Source of the DNA: Lachancea mirantina
Taxonomy: Eukaryota; Ascomycota; Saccharomycetes; Saccharomycetales; Saccharomycetaceae
Assembly (NCBI GenBank): GCA_900074745.1
Contig: LT598463.1
Span: forward strand, 131,926 to 195,925
Direction: 5' to 3'
DNA: 64,000 bases
How positions within the stretch are numbered: position 1 is the stretch's first letter; each line of letters opens with the position of its first letter. Both the position numbers and the translations under genes were made by a program. Below are positions 46,903 through 56,646 of the stretch, piece by piece. Below the pieces are notes generated by a model. The model ran no database searches, was not told the origin of the DNA, and worked only from the letters and a program-made list of their open reading frames with translations.

Positions 46903-48681
46903 ATGGCCAAGTTTTATAAACTGATACTGGCGCTGCTGTTCTTGGCAGTTGGGTATCAACAAATTGAACGCTACTGTGTGAACAACGAGGACGCTGCCAT
47001 ATGTGAAAAGGTGCTTCTAAGCCGCAATGTGTGGCTTCAGCAGAACGCTGTACCCTGGTGGGAAACTAACGTTGAGCCGCTTAGAGCAAAGTACGTTGCT
47101 CCTCAAATAGACACGCTTGCCAAATATGAGAAGAAAATGTGCGAGTGGACCACGCCTCGCGCCAAAGTGGCTTTTTACACCGCTAAAGACGCTTTTGATC
47201 AAAATGTAAGACCTTTTGCACTCAAATGGTACAAAACCGCCCAATTCAAAGTGCAGTTTTACTACCAAGTCAATTTGGCCTCTTCTGTAAGGCACCTTCA
47301 AAATGTTTACAACAAGTGGATCTTTCAAGATGGTGCCGTTCAGCGATTTGGCCGCGGAACTTATTCCAGAGTTTCTGCCATGGGCGAATTTGTTCGGAAT
47401 GGTGTCGCTACGGCTTTGGAAAAATTTTCTGCTGCGCGCGAAGACTTCATTGATCGCCCCAAAAGAACTTCCTCTTTCGAGGCAGCTCTTGGAGAGACCA
47501 CAGCTGAAAGTCTAGAACAAGAGCCCGCAACAGGTGACGACATTTTCGAGGATGAAACTATCACGCTCACTTCGGTGATAATAGAAACTGTAACTCTTTC
47601 AGATGGCGAGTTTGGCGCCCCTGCTGTCTCTTCGTTAGCATCAGAATCTGGTGCTTTGAACCTCGCCACTGACAGTACCGTTGAGCTTTCCGTCACGGAA
47701 CTTGTGCAAGATGAGTTCGAAGCTTGGGCAAATGCTATCGAGAGAAAAGCAGCAAACACCATTGCGCACTTCAATCACGACGTTGAATCACTCGTCCAGG
47801 AGAGGCTGGATCAGATTCATCCCGATGTGACCGCTCTTCTACGCAACATTACCAACCAGAGCCAAGCGTTCTATCAAGCGATCAACAAGGCGATAATGGA
47901 CGTGAATTGCACGGCAGAAATAGATCCCGAAACAAACGAAACGATATACTTCGACAGACATGGCACTCAGCTGGACCGGTACATCACGCGGCCTTTAATG
48001 CGCGAGCTATTTAATCGCACGCATGTTTATGTTGACGAAAGCCTGGATCATGTCGGAGGCCGTTTGGAAGCGTTTGTCAAAGAAATTGATGCCGCTGTCG
48101 ACCTCATGAGACATGATCACTTAGAAATCTACGAGGAATGGGGGGACGTCATGGTCTCTGAATGGTCGAGACGTATGGCCTACGTGGATGTGGTTGCAGC
48201 GTTGGAAGAGGACGACTTGAACAAAAAACAGCATGAAAACTGGAAAGATTTTTTACATCTCAAGAAGCTTGTCATTGGCGTGCGGGACAAATTAATAAAC
48301 CATCCTGCTCAGCTGCACCAGTTGCAGGAATTTTTGAATGAGATTCAAGTAACCCTGAGGGCTTTGCAGAGAGAATCCGGAGAATACCTTTTCATTTTAC
48401 GTAGTAAGGCCAACTTGGCCTTTCAATCACGTGAAAAGCTTGAGCGGGAACGAGAGGAACAGGAGCGTCTCAAACGCGAGCGAGACGAGCTAGAAAGACA
48501 GAAAGAGCTCGAGCGACAACTAGAGTTAGAATCTATTAAGAAGGAACACGAAGCAGCGACGACGCCCGAACTTCAGGTCAAAGAGGAATTGTCCGTTCAA
48601 ACGGTTCAGGACCAAGTTAACGCTTCTACTAAACTACGTGAAGCCCAGAATTTCAATTCTCAAGTCTCCTACAATGCTTAA
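46903..48681 (+). CDS. SHE10: She10/Osw7-family spore wall protein
   Basis: She10 (YGL228W, 577 residues) and its ohnologue Osw7 (YFR039C) act in spore wall assembly; this 592-residue protein is their single ancestor-type gene. The N-terminus is a signal peptide or anchor (KLILALLFLAVGYQQI). A conserved region follows (about 35-160) with several tryptophans and tyrosines, then a Glu/Thr/Ser-rich stretch (195-260). A long helical region ends in a highly charged coiled coil at about 510-555 built of EREREEQERLKRERDE-type heptads. It is predicted to enter the secretory route. Confidence 0.85.
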   Translation: MAKFYKLILALLFLAVGYQQIERYCVNNEDAAICEKVLLSRNVWLQQNAVPWWETNVEPLRAKYVAPQIDTLAKYEKKMCEWTTPRAKVAFYTAKDAFDQNVRPFALKWYKTAQFKVQFYYQVNLASSVRHLQNVYNKWIFQDGAVQRFGRGTYSRVSAMGEFVRNGVATALEKFSAAREDFIDRPKRTSSFEAALGETTAESLEQEPATGDDIFEDETITLTSVIIETVTLSDGEFGAPAVSSLASESGALNLATDSTVELSVTELVQDEFEAWANAIERKAANTIAHFNHDVESLVQERLDQIHPDVTALLRNITNQSQAFYQAINKAIMDVNCTAEIDPETNETIYFDRHGTQLDRYITRPLMRELFNRTHVYVDESLDHVGGRLEAFVKEIDAAVDLMRHDHLEIYEEWGDVMVSEWSRRMAYVDVVAALEEDDLNKKQHENWKDFLHLKKLVIGVRDKLINHPAQLHQLQEFLNEIQVTLRALQRESGEYLFILRSKANLAFQSREKLEREREEQERLKRERDELERQKELERQLELESIKKEHEAATTPELQVKEELSVQTVQDQVNASTKLREAQNFNSQVSYNA

Positions 48682-48824
48682 AGTGGCTAAATTTCGTAAC
48701 GAGTTCACCAAAATATTCGTTAATAAGCTTCTTTCCTATCGAACTGGGTCCTGACAGGTGTGGGTTTGTCATTTTTTCTTATTCACATGCTGAAAATTTT
48801 TCGATGAATGTGAAAAATTGATAG

Positions 48825-48832
48825 TATAAAAG
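48825..48832 (+). promoter_or_regulatory. TATAAAAG box of SAH1
   Basis: A consensus TATA box lies 96-103 bases before the SAH1 ATG, the usual yeast spacing, and fits a strongly expressed gene. Confidence 0.6.
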
Positions 48833-48927
48833 ATGAAGAAATGAAGACCCTTCGTTTACTCCAGTTGAATTCGTAAGGAAACAAGGTTTAAAGCTTTTCG
48901 AAGACTCTTTCACCCTTTATAAATCCA

Positions 48928-50277
48928 ATGGCTTCCCCAGCAAACCACTACAAAGTTGCCGACCTTTCTTTGGCTGCCTTTGGCAGAAAGGAAATCGAAT
49001 TGGCCGAACATGAAATGCCTGGTCTAATGGCCATCAGAGAGGCGTACGCCGACGTTCAACCTCTGAAAGGTGCTCGTATTGCTGGCTGTTTGCATATGAC
49101 CATCCAAACCGCTGTTTTGATTGAAACTTTGGTGGCTTTGGGTGCCGAAGTGACTTGGTCGTCGTGTAACATCTACTCTACTCAAGACCACGCCGCTGCT
49201 GCTATTGCCGCTTCTGGTGTTCCAGTTTTTGCGTGGAAGGGTGAGACCGAGGAGGAGTATCTATGGTGTATCGAGCAACAATTGTTCGCTTTCAAAGATG
49301 GCAAGCAATTGAACTTGATCTTGGACGACGGTGGTGACTTGACCTCTTTGGTCCACGAGAAACACCCAGAAATGTTGAAGGACTGTTTCGGTCTTTCTGA
49401 GGAAACCACCACTGGTGTTCACCACTTGTACAAGATGGTCAAGGAGGCCAAGTTGAAGGTCCCAGCCATCAACGTCAACGACTCTGTCACCAAGTCCAAG
49501 TTCGACAACTTGTACGGATGCAGAGAATCTTTGGTTGACGGTATCAAGAGAGCCACCGATGTCATGTTGGCTGGTAAGGTAGCCGTTGTTGCCGGTTACG
49601 GTGATGTCGGCAAAGGTTGTGCCGCTGCTCTAAGAGGCATGGGTGCTCGTGTCATTGTCACTGAGATTGACCCTATTAACGCTTTGCAAGCCGCCATGGA
49701 AGGTTACCAAGTGTCTCCAATGGAAGAAGTTGCTTCTATTGGTCAAGTCTTCGTGACCACCACTGGTTGTAGAGACATCATCACCTCCGAACACTTCTTG
49801 AAGATGCCTGAAGACGCCATCGTTTGCAACATCGGTCACTTCGACATCGAAATCGACGTTGCTTGGTTGAAATCCAACGCCAAGGAGGTCGTCAACATCA
49901 AGCCTCAAGTCGACCGTTACCTTTTGTCCTCTGGAAAGCACGTCATCTTGTTGGCTGACGGCAGATTGGTCAACTTGGGTTGCGCCACTGGTCACTCTTC
50001 TTTCGTTATGTCTTGCTCTTTCTCTAACCAAGTACTTGCTCAAATTGCTTTGTTCAAGTCTCACGACAAGGCGTTCAGAGAGAAACACGTCGAATTCCAA
50101 AAGACTGGTCCTTTCGAAATCGGTGTCCACGTTCTTCCAAAGATCTTGGACGAGGCAGTTGCCAAGTTCCACTTGGACAAGTTGGGCGTTCGCTTGACGA
50201 AGCTGTCTTCTGTCCAGTCTGAATACTTGAGCATCCCACAAGAGGGTCCATACAAGGCTGACCACTACAGATACTAA
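48928..50277 (+). CDS. SAH1: S-adenosyl-L-homocysteine hydrolase
   Basis: Sah1 splits S-adenosylhomocysteine into homocysteine and adenosine and so keeps methylation reactions running. The product has exactly the yeast length (449). The N-terminal substrate domain contains [20 protein letters not shown] and [15 protein letters not shown]. The NAD-binding domain has [19 protein letters not shown] (about 218-236). The C-terminus ends in the Lys-Ala-Asp-His-Tyr-Arg-Tyr tail that reaches the neighbouring subunit. Codon use is extremely biased to preferred yeast codons, the strongest bias in the window. In S. cerevisiae it is YER043C, the first of the YER block here. Confidence 0.98.
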   Translation: MASPANHYKVADLSLAAFGRKEIELAEHEMPGLMAIREAYADVQPLKGARIAGCLHMTIQTAVLIETLVALGAEVTWSSCNIYSTQDHAAAAIAASGVPVFAWKGETEEEYLWCIEQQLFAFKDGKQLNLILDDGGDLTSLVHEKHPEMLKDCFGLSEETTTGVHHLYKMVKEAKLKVPAINVNDSVTKSKFDNLYGCRESLVDGIKRATDVMLAGKVAVVAGYGDVGKGCAAALRGMGARVIVTEIDPINALQAAMEGYQVSPMEEVASIGQVFVTTTGCRDIITSEHFLKMPEDAIVCNIGHFDIEIDVAWLKSNAKEVVNIKPQVDRYLLSSGKHVILLADGRLVNLGCATGHSSFVMSCSFSNQVLAQIALFKSHDKAFREKHVEFQKTGPFEIGVHVLPKILDEAVAKFHLDKLGVRLTKLSSVQSEYLSIPQEGPYKADHYRY

Positions 50278-50780
50278 GCAACTAACCGGAATGCGATTGC
50301 TTTCTTCCCTGGTTGCGCAAGCACTCAACTGCTCTACATCATCCATTTTTATTCACAATTGTTTTGCTTTGGGGTATGTAAATATACTTTAACGGATATA
50401 AATTAATAAAACGAATCTTCAACGGTTAAAAGTTGTACTGGATCTACTTAAGTACCGTACTATTCTGCTTATCGTATTCTATTCATGCAATGAACAAACG
50501 TTCCAAGTACCAGAGTTTTGATACCAAAAAATTTGACGTCAAATTGCAACAAATTGATCAAATGTCGTGCTGATATCAATAAATAACCAAATAATCGAAT
50601 GGCCTTCTAAATAGTTCTTAATCGTTGTTTTAACAGGTTCAGTAAGCTATTGAGTTCTTGATGATATCTTGACGCGTATATAATGACATAAACGACTTCT
50701 GGAGGACAATGACAATGAGCCCACCCCTTGACGGTTCTATTGCAACTCTCTCACTGTAATGATAAGCTGGTCCCCAGGAG
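50278..50780. other. Intergenic region SAH1-VID30
   Basis: This 503-base AT-rich region holds the SAH1 3' end and the VID30 promoter. A TGACGCGTA element lies near 50670, about 110 bases before VID30, resembling an MCB box core (ACGCGT). I see no RNA gene. Confidence 0.4.
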
Positions 50781-53225
50781 ATGTCATTGTTCATGGATGC
50801 CGTTGATTGTGCATTCATCAAAAGCCTATTCCCCAAATATTTACTAGAGCAGCCGATAGCGCATGACCTGTGGAACTTGTATTTCAGCAACCGCAAGCTC
50901 TTCCACAAGCTAAGATCGAAAGGCGATTCAATTTGTAACGTTGTTGAAACAAGATTCAAGCCAAATCAGAAGCTTAGTTATGAGACCAGGAAAGATATCT
51001 GGGAAAGATTGGTAACTTTAGGCGTTGTGGGGACGGTACCATTTGAATCTGCAAGCGACGAATATCTGATTCAAGTTTACCAATACTTTTTCCCTAACAT
51101 TGATGCTAGTGGGGCTCATCGAGTCCTAGATCCAGAGAGTGCCGGTTCTAATATGGATAATGATACTTCCGATATGCTGAAACCAGTAGATCCTATATTA
51201 ACTGGCAGACGCTCTGATGACGAAGATGACAACGAAATGCAGGAAGACGAAGATGACGACGATAATGACGGTGAAGACGATGATGAGGACGATGGAGATG
51301 ATGAGGACGTTTTTCACAGCGACAACGAACGTCAATCTGACGCAGCTGGCCCCCAACATGGGAATTCAGAGTCACCACATTCTGAAGAGTTAGAGTTTTT
51401 CCCTACAGTTTCTGAAAGCATGCATAGCAGTGAATCCAAGGGGAATCCAATATCTCCTGAGATATACAAATATTTGAACTATCCGCTCCCTTACGCGTGG
51501 CTGTCCCAGCCCACAAACAGTGTTTTACTCTCTTCCGATGGCTCTTCGCAGCTCAAGCCTAATCCCAACTGGCACAATTTTGCGGGCTACGACAGGGCAG
51601 GTTCGGCAATAGGTGGTAGTTTGAGAACTAATTTTACTTACCAAAAATATGAATATGCGACAACCTGGTCCAATAACTCTATCGCGCACCAAAAAGTTGC
51701 AATTTTCTACTATGAGATCAAAGTATTATCTGTGACGAGCTCTCAGTCAGGACACAATTCTAATATCATAGTAGGCTTCAAAGAAAATGCAAAACTACAG
51801 AACGTATCGGCGTCCCCTTCCAGATCAGAACTTCAAAATGAAGCTGCTTCCATCAATCGACAATCGACCAGTATCCTCAGATCCACTCTCGAATCTACCA
51901 GTTCCGGTAGCCATGGTGGAGGAAGTACGCAGGGTGGTAAAGGAAGTGGCTTTGACAAAGGAAGTTATGGATATTGCGGAACAGATGGCTACATAACTGA
52001 CGGGGTACAATATAAATCATTTGGTAAACCTTTCGGACGAGACGACGTCATTGGATGTGGTGTAAATTACGTTGATGGGACGATTTTCTTCACAAAAAAT
52101 GGTGTCAACCTTGGGACTGCCTTTACCGACGTGAATGATATCGACTTCGTGCCTTATATTGCTCTCAGACCGGGAAACTCAGTCAAGACAAATTTCGGTA
52201 TTTACGAAGAGTTTCTATTTGATTTGATGAGTTATCAAAACATGTACAAAGTCAAGGCTTATCAACACATTTTTCAGAATTTTGGTGGAGGCGGTGGTAG
52301 CGACGATTTCGACGTTAATGAAATAGAGGATGACAGTGAAGAGTCTCCTGTCAATGACCAAGAAGACCACGACATGCTAACAGATGGATTTCTATTGCCT
52401 GCAGACAGAAGGTTTAGTGGTGACAAGCTCTGTAAGCCAGAAATCGAGAAGCTTAACAGTTTGAGTTCGACGGACGATTCGATCTCCTGTGCTATGAACA
52501 CCATGATAAACGAATTTTTAATTCATGAGGGCCTTATCGATGTTGCAAAGGGATTTCTGGTGGACCTCCGGAAGGACTGCATACCGGACAGCGACGAGGA
52601 ACGCGCCAGGCTGGTTATAAGGCATAACGAAAAACAGATAATGACGGAGGAGAAAAACCTTCGTATAAGGCAGGACATTCGGAGGCTGATTAGTGCTGGA
52701 AGCATTGAAAAGTGTTTGAAATACATAGAGGGACAATTTCCGGGTCTGTTAGATGACAATGTGGATCTTTTGTTTGAGTTACGAATTGCAGAATATCTGA
52801 TTGCAATCGTGAACCTGGAGAAACATTCGATTGAATTTATTTTACAGATGGGCAAAGAAATCTCTCAAGAATTTGTTCATGACAATGGCATTCCAGCAGA
52901 CCTCAGGGAAAGTTTCCAATCACATCTTAGTGAGATATCTCTGTTGCTTGCTTACGATAATCCACTCGAAGAATGCAGTGAGGACCTGGCCGTTTTTTTG
53001 ACTCCGAGTTATCTGCAAGACCGGCTCTTTCAATTGGTTAACTCCCGCGTGCTGACGTTTTTAAAGAAGAAAAGCGAAAGTTCTCTGGAAAACATGGTAA
53101 GTTATACAAGAGCCATGGTCAAAGTTCTGTCAGAATTTGGTGACGTCAACGAGGCTATTTTTGACGATACCGATGTTAGACACTACAAGCTCGTGAACAT
53201 AGACGAAGATTTGTTGAATCTATAG
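50781..53225 (+). CDS. VID30: Vid30/Gid1, GID ubiquitin-ligase scaffold
   Basis: Vid30 (Gid1) is the scaffold of the GID/CTLH ubiquitin ligase that degrades gluconeogenic enzymes when glucose returns. The 814-residue product is shorter than the S. cerevisiae protein (958), with low-complexity parts reduced. A very acidic run lies at about 146-185. The SPRY domain (about 245-480) contains PNPNWHNFAGYDRAGSA and FFTKNGVNLGTAF, and is split by a Ser/Gly-rich insertion. A LisH motif at about 566-598 precedes the CTLH and CRA helices to the C-terminus. It matches YGL227W by place and strand. Confidence 0.93.
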   Translation: MSLFMDAVDCAFIKSLFPKYLLEQPIAHDLWNLYFSNRKLFHKLRSKGDSICNVVETRFKPNQKLSYETRKDIWERLVTLGVVGTVPFESASDEYLIQVYQYFFPNIDASGAHRVLDPESAGSNMDNDTSDMLKPVDPILTGRRSDDEDDNEMQEDEDDDDNDGEDDDEDDGDDEDVFHSDNERQSDAAGPQHGNSESPHSEELEFFPTVSESMHSSESKGNPISPEIYKYLNYPLPYAWLSQPTNSVLLSSDGSSQLKPNPNWHNFAGYDRAGSAIGGSLRTNFTYQKYEYATTWSNNSIAHQKVAIFYYEIKVLSVTSSQSGHNSNIIVGFKENAKLQNVSASPSRSELQNEAASINRQSTSILRSTLESTSSGSHGGGSTQGGKGSGFDKGSYGYCGTDGYITDGVQYKSFGKPFGRDDVIGCGVNYVDGTIFFTKNGVNLGTAFTDVNDIDFVPYIALRPGNSVKTNFGIYEEFLFDLMSYQNMYKVKAYQHIFQNFGGGGGSDDFDVNEIEDDSEESPVNDQEDHDMLTDGFLLPADRRFSGDKLCKPEIEKLNSLSSTDDSISCAMNTMINEFLIHEGLIDVAKGFLVDLRKDCIPDSDEERARLVIRHNEKQIMTEEKNLRIRQDIRRLISAGSIEKCLKYIEGQFPGLLDDNVDLLFELRIAEYLIAIVNLEKHSIEFILQMGKEISQEFVHDNGIPADLRESFQSHLSEISLLLAYDNPLEECSEDLAVFLTPSYLQDRLFQLVNSRVLTFLKKKSESSLENMVSYTRAMVKVLSEFGDVNEAIFDDTDVRHYKLVNIDEDLLNL

Positions 53226-53280
53226 GAATTTATTTAAACCGACCACTGTATTGTAAAGCTAGCAGTGTCATATCTTCGGT

Positions 53281-53612
53281 TCAGACGTATACTCCGAAAG
53301 AGTCAGTCAAAAACACCGTACCCAGACCAAAGAAAACGCTAGCTATCGCACTAAAGGCTGCAAATGTGACAAAACGAAGAACAAAAGAAGACTTTTTGTT
53401 ACTTGTCAATGCCAGACCGGCAATTAGACTGACAAATGCTATCATTAGGGTTGCAATTGCGTATTTCGGTTGATCTTCAAGCTTTATAACGCTTGAAAAT
53501 TCTGGAAGTTGACGGTACTGTTTCTAAGGCATGAGTTAGTTGAAACCTAGCTGAAGGCTGGTTAAACCCATCCAAAGTCAATAACACATACAATTAGCCT
53601 TTCGTAGCTCAT
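53281..53612 (-). CDS. OST5: Oligosaccharyltransferase subunit Ost5, spliced
   Basis: Ost5 is a small two-span subunit of the ER oligosaccharyltransferase, next to Ost1. The gene has a 21-base first exon (53592-53612, MSYERLI), a 68-base intron (53524-53591; donor GTATGT, branch-like AACTAAC, acceptor CCTTAG) and a second exon (53281-53523) that begins KQYRQLPEF. The product is 87 residues; S. cerevisiae Ost5 has 86 and an intron at the same place. Two membrane segments (YAIATLMIAFVSLIAGLAL and FAAFSAIASVFFGLGTVF) and the C-terminal DSFGVYV match the yeast protein. An alternative acceptor two codons later is possible. It lies between VID30 and MTC3, as YGL226C-A does. Confidence 0.93.
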
Positions 53613-53750
53613 TATGCTTCTTTGAAGAGATTAAAAGACGTTCCTTTCGGTACGCCTTTGAACTCAAGTTAAGATCGTGAACTTCGTGATTTTCGTCTAT
53701 GATATACATATCTTTAAAGCAGAAAGTCAAAATTCATCAAAGATTGGAAT

Positions 53751-54215
53751 ATGTACAGAAGCGTCAGTCGGGTACCATTTCGAATTGTGCGAAGGAGTCC
53801 AGATATGTATACCTTTGTCCCAAATCGATTTTTCGCTAGGCATTATTCCACTGAGATGACTTATGTTCCTCCAGATATATCGTTAATGGACAAGGACAAA
53901 TGGCGTAAAATGGATAGAAACCTTCGAGAAGAAGTTATACAGTACCTAGATTGGAAAATGGAAGACTCTTGGACCAGAATGGCCAATGGCGAGAAAAGAG
54001 CTGCTTATTTTATATCCTACGGCGAGTGGGGCCCACGAGCTCAAAAAGGTTCTCGCGACGCACAAATCGAGATGACGACGCCCGAATTAGCGTTAAGAGG
54101 TGTTTTCAGTGGTATATTGTTCACAGCATTGGCTATCAGCGTTGTAAATTATAAAAAGGAGAAGAATTTGCCCAAAAACGGTACAGTTGAAACGATTGAC
54201 AGCTTAAAGGCATAA
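53751..54215 (+). CDS. MTC3: Mitochondrial protein Mtc3, COX IV-like
   Basis: The 154-residue product matches the place of S. cerevisiae MTC3 (YGL226W, mitochondrial, unknown function). The N-terminus is a mitochondrial presequence rich in Arg and Ser without acid, likely cut after about residue 33 (FFARHYS). Residues about 48-105, with AAYFISYGEWGPRAQ and then a membrane segment (FSGILFTALAISVVNY), resemble the matrix and membrane part of yeast cytochrome c oxidase subunit Cox5 (mammalian COX IV). Whether it works on complex IV is not known from sequence. It is divergent from OST5 over 138 bases. Confidence 0.82.
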   Translation: MYRSVSRVPFRIVRRSPDMYTFVPNRFFARHYSTEMTYVPPDISLMDKDKWRKMDRNLREEVIQYLDWKMEDSWTRMANGEKRAAYFISYGEWGPRAQKGSRDAQIEMTTPELALRGVFSGILFTALAISVVNYKKEKNLPKNGTVETIDSLKA

Positions 54216-54229
54216 GTGACCTCAACAAA

Positions 54230-54781
54230 CTACAAATCTCTGACGTAATGAGTCGGACATGCGTATCCGGATGGATTGTGGTCCAAATACAATTGGTGAT
54301 ACTCTTCTGCGTCGTAAAAGTTGATGCAGGGTGCGACCTCAGTCACGATTTTGTTTTTCCATTTGGGTTGCCATTGACCCTTTAGTTTCTTGCATTCTAC
54401 CAGATCAGCTTCTGAATGTGTGAAGATTGCGCTACGGTACTGAGTGCCCATATCGGGACCTTGCGAGTTGAGCGTTGTTGGATCGTGGATCCGGAAGAAA
54501 AAGTCCACCAGTTCCTTGAGACTCACGGTTTTCGGGTCAAACGAAATCTGAAGCACTTCTGCAAAGTTGGTGTCACCACTGCAAACCCTTTTGTAAGAAA
54601 CAGAGTTCCCATCTTTGGCGTTTTCATCCCCATTGGCATATCCAACTTTACAATCAACGATTTTGTCACCATAATACTTCCTGTAAATGTGTTCGGTACC
54701 CCAGAAACATCCAGCTGCTACTGTGAGCAGCTTGTCCTTACCTGCGGTGTATTTGATGGTTTTGGAAATAGCAGAAACCAT
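54230..54781 (-). CDS. MXR1: Methionine-S-sulfoxide reductase Mxr1
   Basis: Mxr1 (MsrA) reduces methionine-S-sulfoxide, free or in proteins, and protects against oxidation. The catalytic Cys25 is in the GCFWGTEH motif. The conserved VGYANGD segment and the PTTLNSQGPDMGTQYRSAI block that binds the substrate follow. The 183-residue length matches yeast Mxr1 (184). It is convergent with MTC3, with 14 bases between the stops. In S. cerevisiae MXR1 (YER042W) is directly next to YEN1, whereas here a foreign-looking gene lies between them. Confidence 0.97.
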   Translation of the reverse strand: MVSAISKTIKYTAGKDKLLTVAAGCFWGTEHIYRKYYGDKIVDCKVGYANGDENAKDGNSVSYKRVCSGDTNFAEVLQISFDPKTVSLKELVDFFFRIHDPTTLNSQGPDMGTQYRSAIFTHSEADLVECKKLKGQWQPKWKNKIVTEVAPCINFYDAEEYHQLYLDHNPSGYACPTHYVRDL

Positions 54782-55166
54782 TGTTAGTTAGTCTTCTGAT
54801 GCTTGATTTGTTGGCTTATTAAGGTCTGGATGGCATTTTTTATGATTGATATTAGATATACACATTTAATTGATCAACAAAACGTTTGATGTGATGCCTC
54901 ATACAAATGTCGATAAGCCATGGTTTCTCCATCTTGAAAGGCCTCAAATGACTCCCACGAGCGTGTGTAACGCTGTCGCTTACTATATGCACTTTCGCGT
55001 CATTTTCACCTTATGATTGGTTTCCATTTCGAGAATAGGCGACGAGATGAGCTTCTAAAAGACGAATCGTAAGGATCTATTGAGCTCAAACGCGATATAA
55101 TTCAGCAAATGTCGAGGATGGAGCCCAAGATTCAAATCTTGGAGCTATCAGGTTTAGCGAAAAATC
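54782..55166. other. Intergenic region MXR1-foreign gene
   Basis: This 385-base region carries the MXR1 promoter at the left. At 55125-55142 it has an 18-base stem-loop (arms CCAAGAT and ATCTTGG, four-base loop), 24 bases after the stop codon of the foreign gene. No open frame or RNA gene is recognised. Confidence 0.4.
55125..55142 (-). repeat. Inverted repeat CCAAGATTCAAATCTTGG
   Basis: Seven-base arms enclose a TCAA loop just downstream of the foreign gene stop. It could be a relic 3' hairpin of the source DNA, but there is no T-run after it on either strand as a bacterial terminator would need. Confidence 0.5.
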
Positions 55167-56134
55167 TTATTTGGTTGCGTATGTCTCAATGTCTCTTGAA
55201 GAAACTCTTTCCAGCTGCCTAGTCGGAATCATAGCGCGGATCGCGTTCAAGTCCTCTGCACCTAAGTCGTTGACTCCGCCATGCGTGTGAACAGATATTA
55301 GCATGGCGTCGATGAGGGCGCAGCACTCCGTCTCTCCTGTCGCCAAAAGCGTTCGAAAGGAAGGAATACGCGACATTCCCCAAAGCATGCCAGCAACAAG
55401 GAAACCAGGCATACCAGCCAGTCTGGCCTTGTCGCTTGGATAAATCTCATCTCCTTGACTGCGGATCAGAGCAAAGCAGGAGTGTAGTCCTTGCGCCAGA
55501 GCACGTGCCCGCTGCCATGACGCACCGCCGCCACTCTGTTCAGCGGCAACGGCAACACTTTCGAACGCTGCCCGAGAGGGACGTGACACCGCAACCAGAG
55601 AGCCATTTTCGGTTCATGACGAGCCAGGAGCCCGGCCGCTTCAAAGATTTTGGCCCATCGTGGATCTCCTGTCAGTGTGGGGCGACTTCCGACCGTTACA
55701 TTAACGTGCCCAAGGGAATCGAAGTTGCTTTGTAGGAAGGGCATGCCCAAAACGCCCCGATCCGAGCCCACGGCCTTGAGCAGGCGATCGGGGTCGAACG
55801 ACATGAACATAAAATGGAATGTTTTCGCTCTGCTGCGCTTCAGGACGGGCAGGAGCGGTTCCACTTGGTAATCTTTGAGCGTGACGAGCACGAGGTCATA
55901 CGGGATGCTTTCGTCGAGTTTGTCGTCAACAGTCACAGCCACACGCTCCCCGTCGGTCGTTGTGATCGCTGCGTCGCACTCCAACTGTGCAAGACGCTCA
56001 GATCCCGGCCGGGCAATGACAGTAACGTCATGCTGGCTTCCACGGGCAAGATGGAGGGCGAAGGCGCTGCCAATCCGGCCCGTTCCCAGTACAGCAATCC
56101 TCAACTCTGGTAACGTGTTGGGAGGTTCAGCCAT
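55167..56134 (-). pseudogene. Frame-disrupted ketopantoate-reductase-like gene, likely horizontally acquired
   Basis: Two overlapping minus-strand frames (55466-56134 from an ATG, and 55167-55589 without one) together cover one protein of about 320 residues. The first has a Rossmann start (RIAVLGTGRIGSAFALHL) and VTLKDYQVEPLLP, typical of the ApbA/PanE family. The second holds the helical C-terminal domain. The change of frame falls near 55575, just after LRCHVPL, and needs one or two bases. The usual Lys and Asn of true PanE at the domain junction are absent, so it is a relative rather than a genuine pantothenate enzyme. The segment is visibly richer in G and C than its neighbours. S. cerevisiae has nothing between MXR1 and YEN1. 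A bacterial or filamentous-fungal donor is inferred. A sequencing error could mimic the break. Confidence 0.75.
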
Positions 56135-56646
56135 GTCTTTACCTTCTTAGTTGCCCTTCAGTTGCGTATCAGAGAGAGACGAGTTGTGCACTCAAATACC
56201 AATATACGCGGGGGTTGAAGTGGTTCTATACCATAATTACAAGACTACCGACAAAAGCTTCGAGCAATTAACTTTAGGCTTTTCTCCGCAATGATAGCCG
56301 TTGATGCCCGTCTCATCTCCGCCTTACATATTTGACCACCCCACTGGTTGCAGCCATGGCCGGTCTAGGGCCTAAAATCCGAAACTTTGCGCGCAGGCGA
56401 CTGGCAAACTTTCGATGGGACATATTGGAAAGCCCCTTGTAGAGTGTTCCGTGGCCAGAACACAAGTGAACCTAAGTGAGTCCTTTTCGAATTTTCAAGC
56501 GGGCTTCGCTCTGGCTCGGCTCTTCATTATCAACGGAACAGCCATCTCGACAAAGTTGGCGCGTGGCGTGAACCGTTGTTCTGTGTGAGAATTTTCAGGT
56601 TACTTGTGGCTTTCTTGCATGTTTTATTGGGCTCGAGATTGAACTC
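56135..56646. other. Intergenic region foreign gene-YEN1
   Basis: This 512-base segment lies upstream of the foreign gene and downstream of YEN1. The middle (about 56330-56400) remains fairly GC-rich, so the imported segment may extend beyond the coding part. I see no gene in it. Confidence 0.4.

Noticed and set aside
49630-50346. 238-codon open frame antisense to SAH1
   Set aside because: It is a product of the strong codon bias of SAH1 on the other strand. Composition is not protein-like and it has no known family.
55110-55150. tRNA T-arm suggested by AGATTCAAATCT
   Set aside because: The bases around the loop cannot form the G53-C61 pair and no acceptor stem is present. It is just a palindrome.
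55466-55589. Programmed ribosomal frameshift in the ketopantoate-reductase-like gene
   Set aside because: No known yeast slippery heptamer (such as CUU-AGG-C or CUU-AGU-U) or stimulatory pseudoknot is seen at the junction. Decay or sequencing error is simpler.
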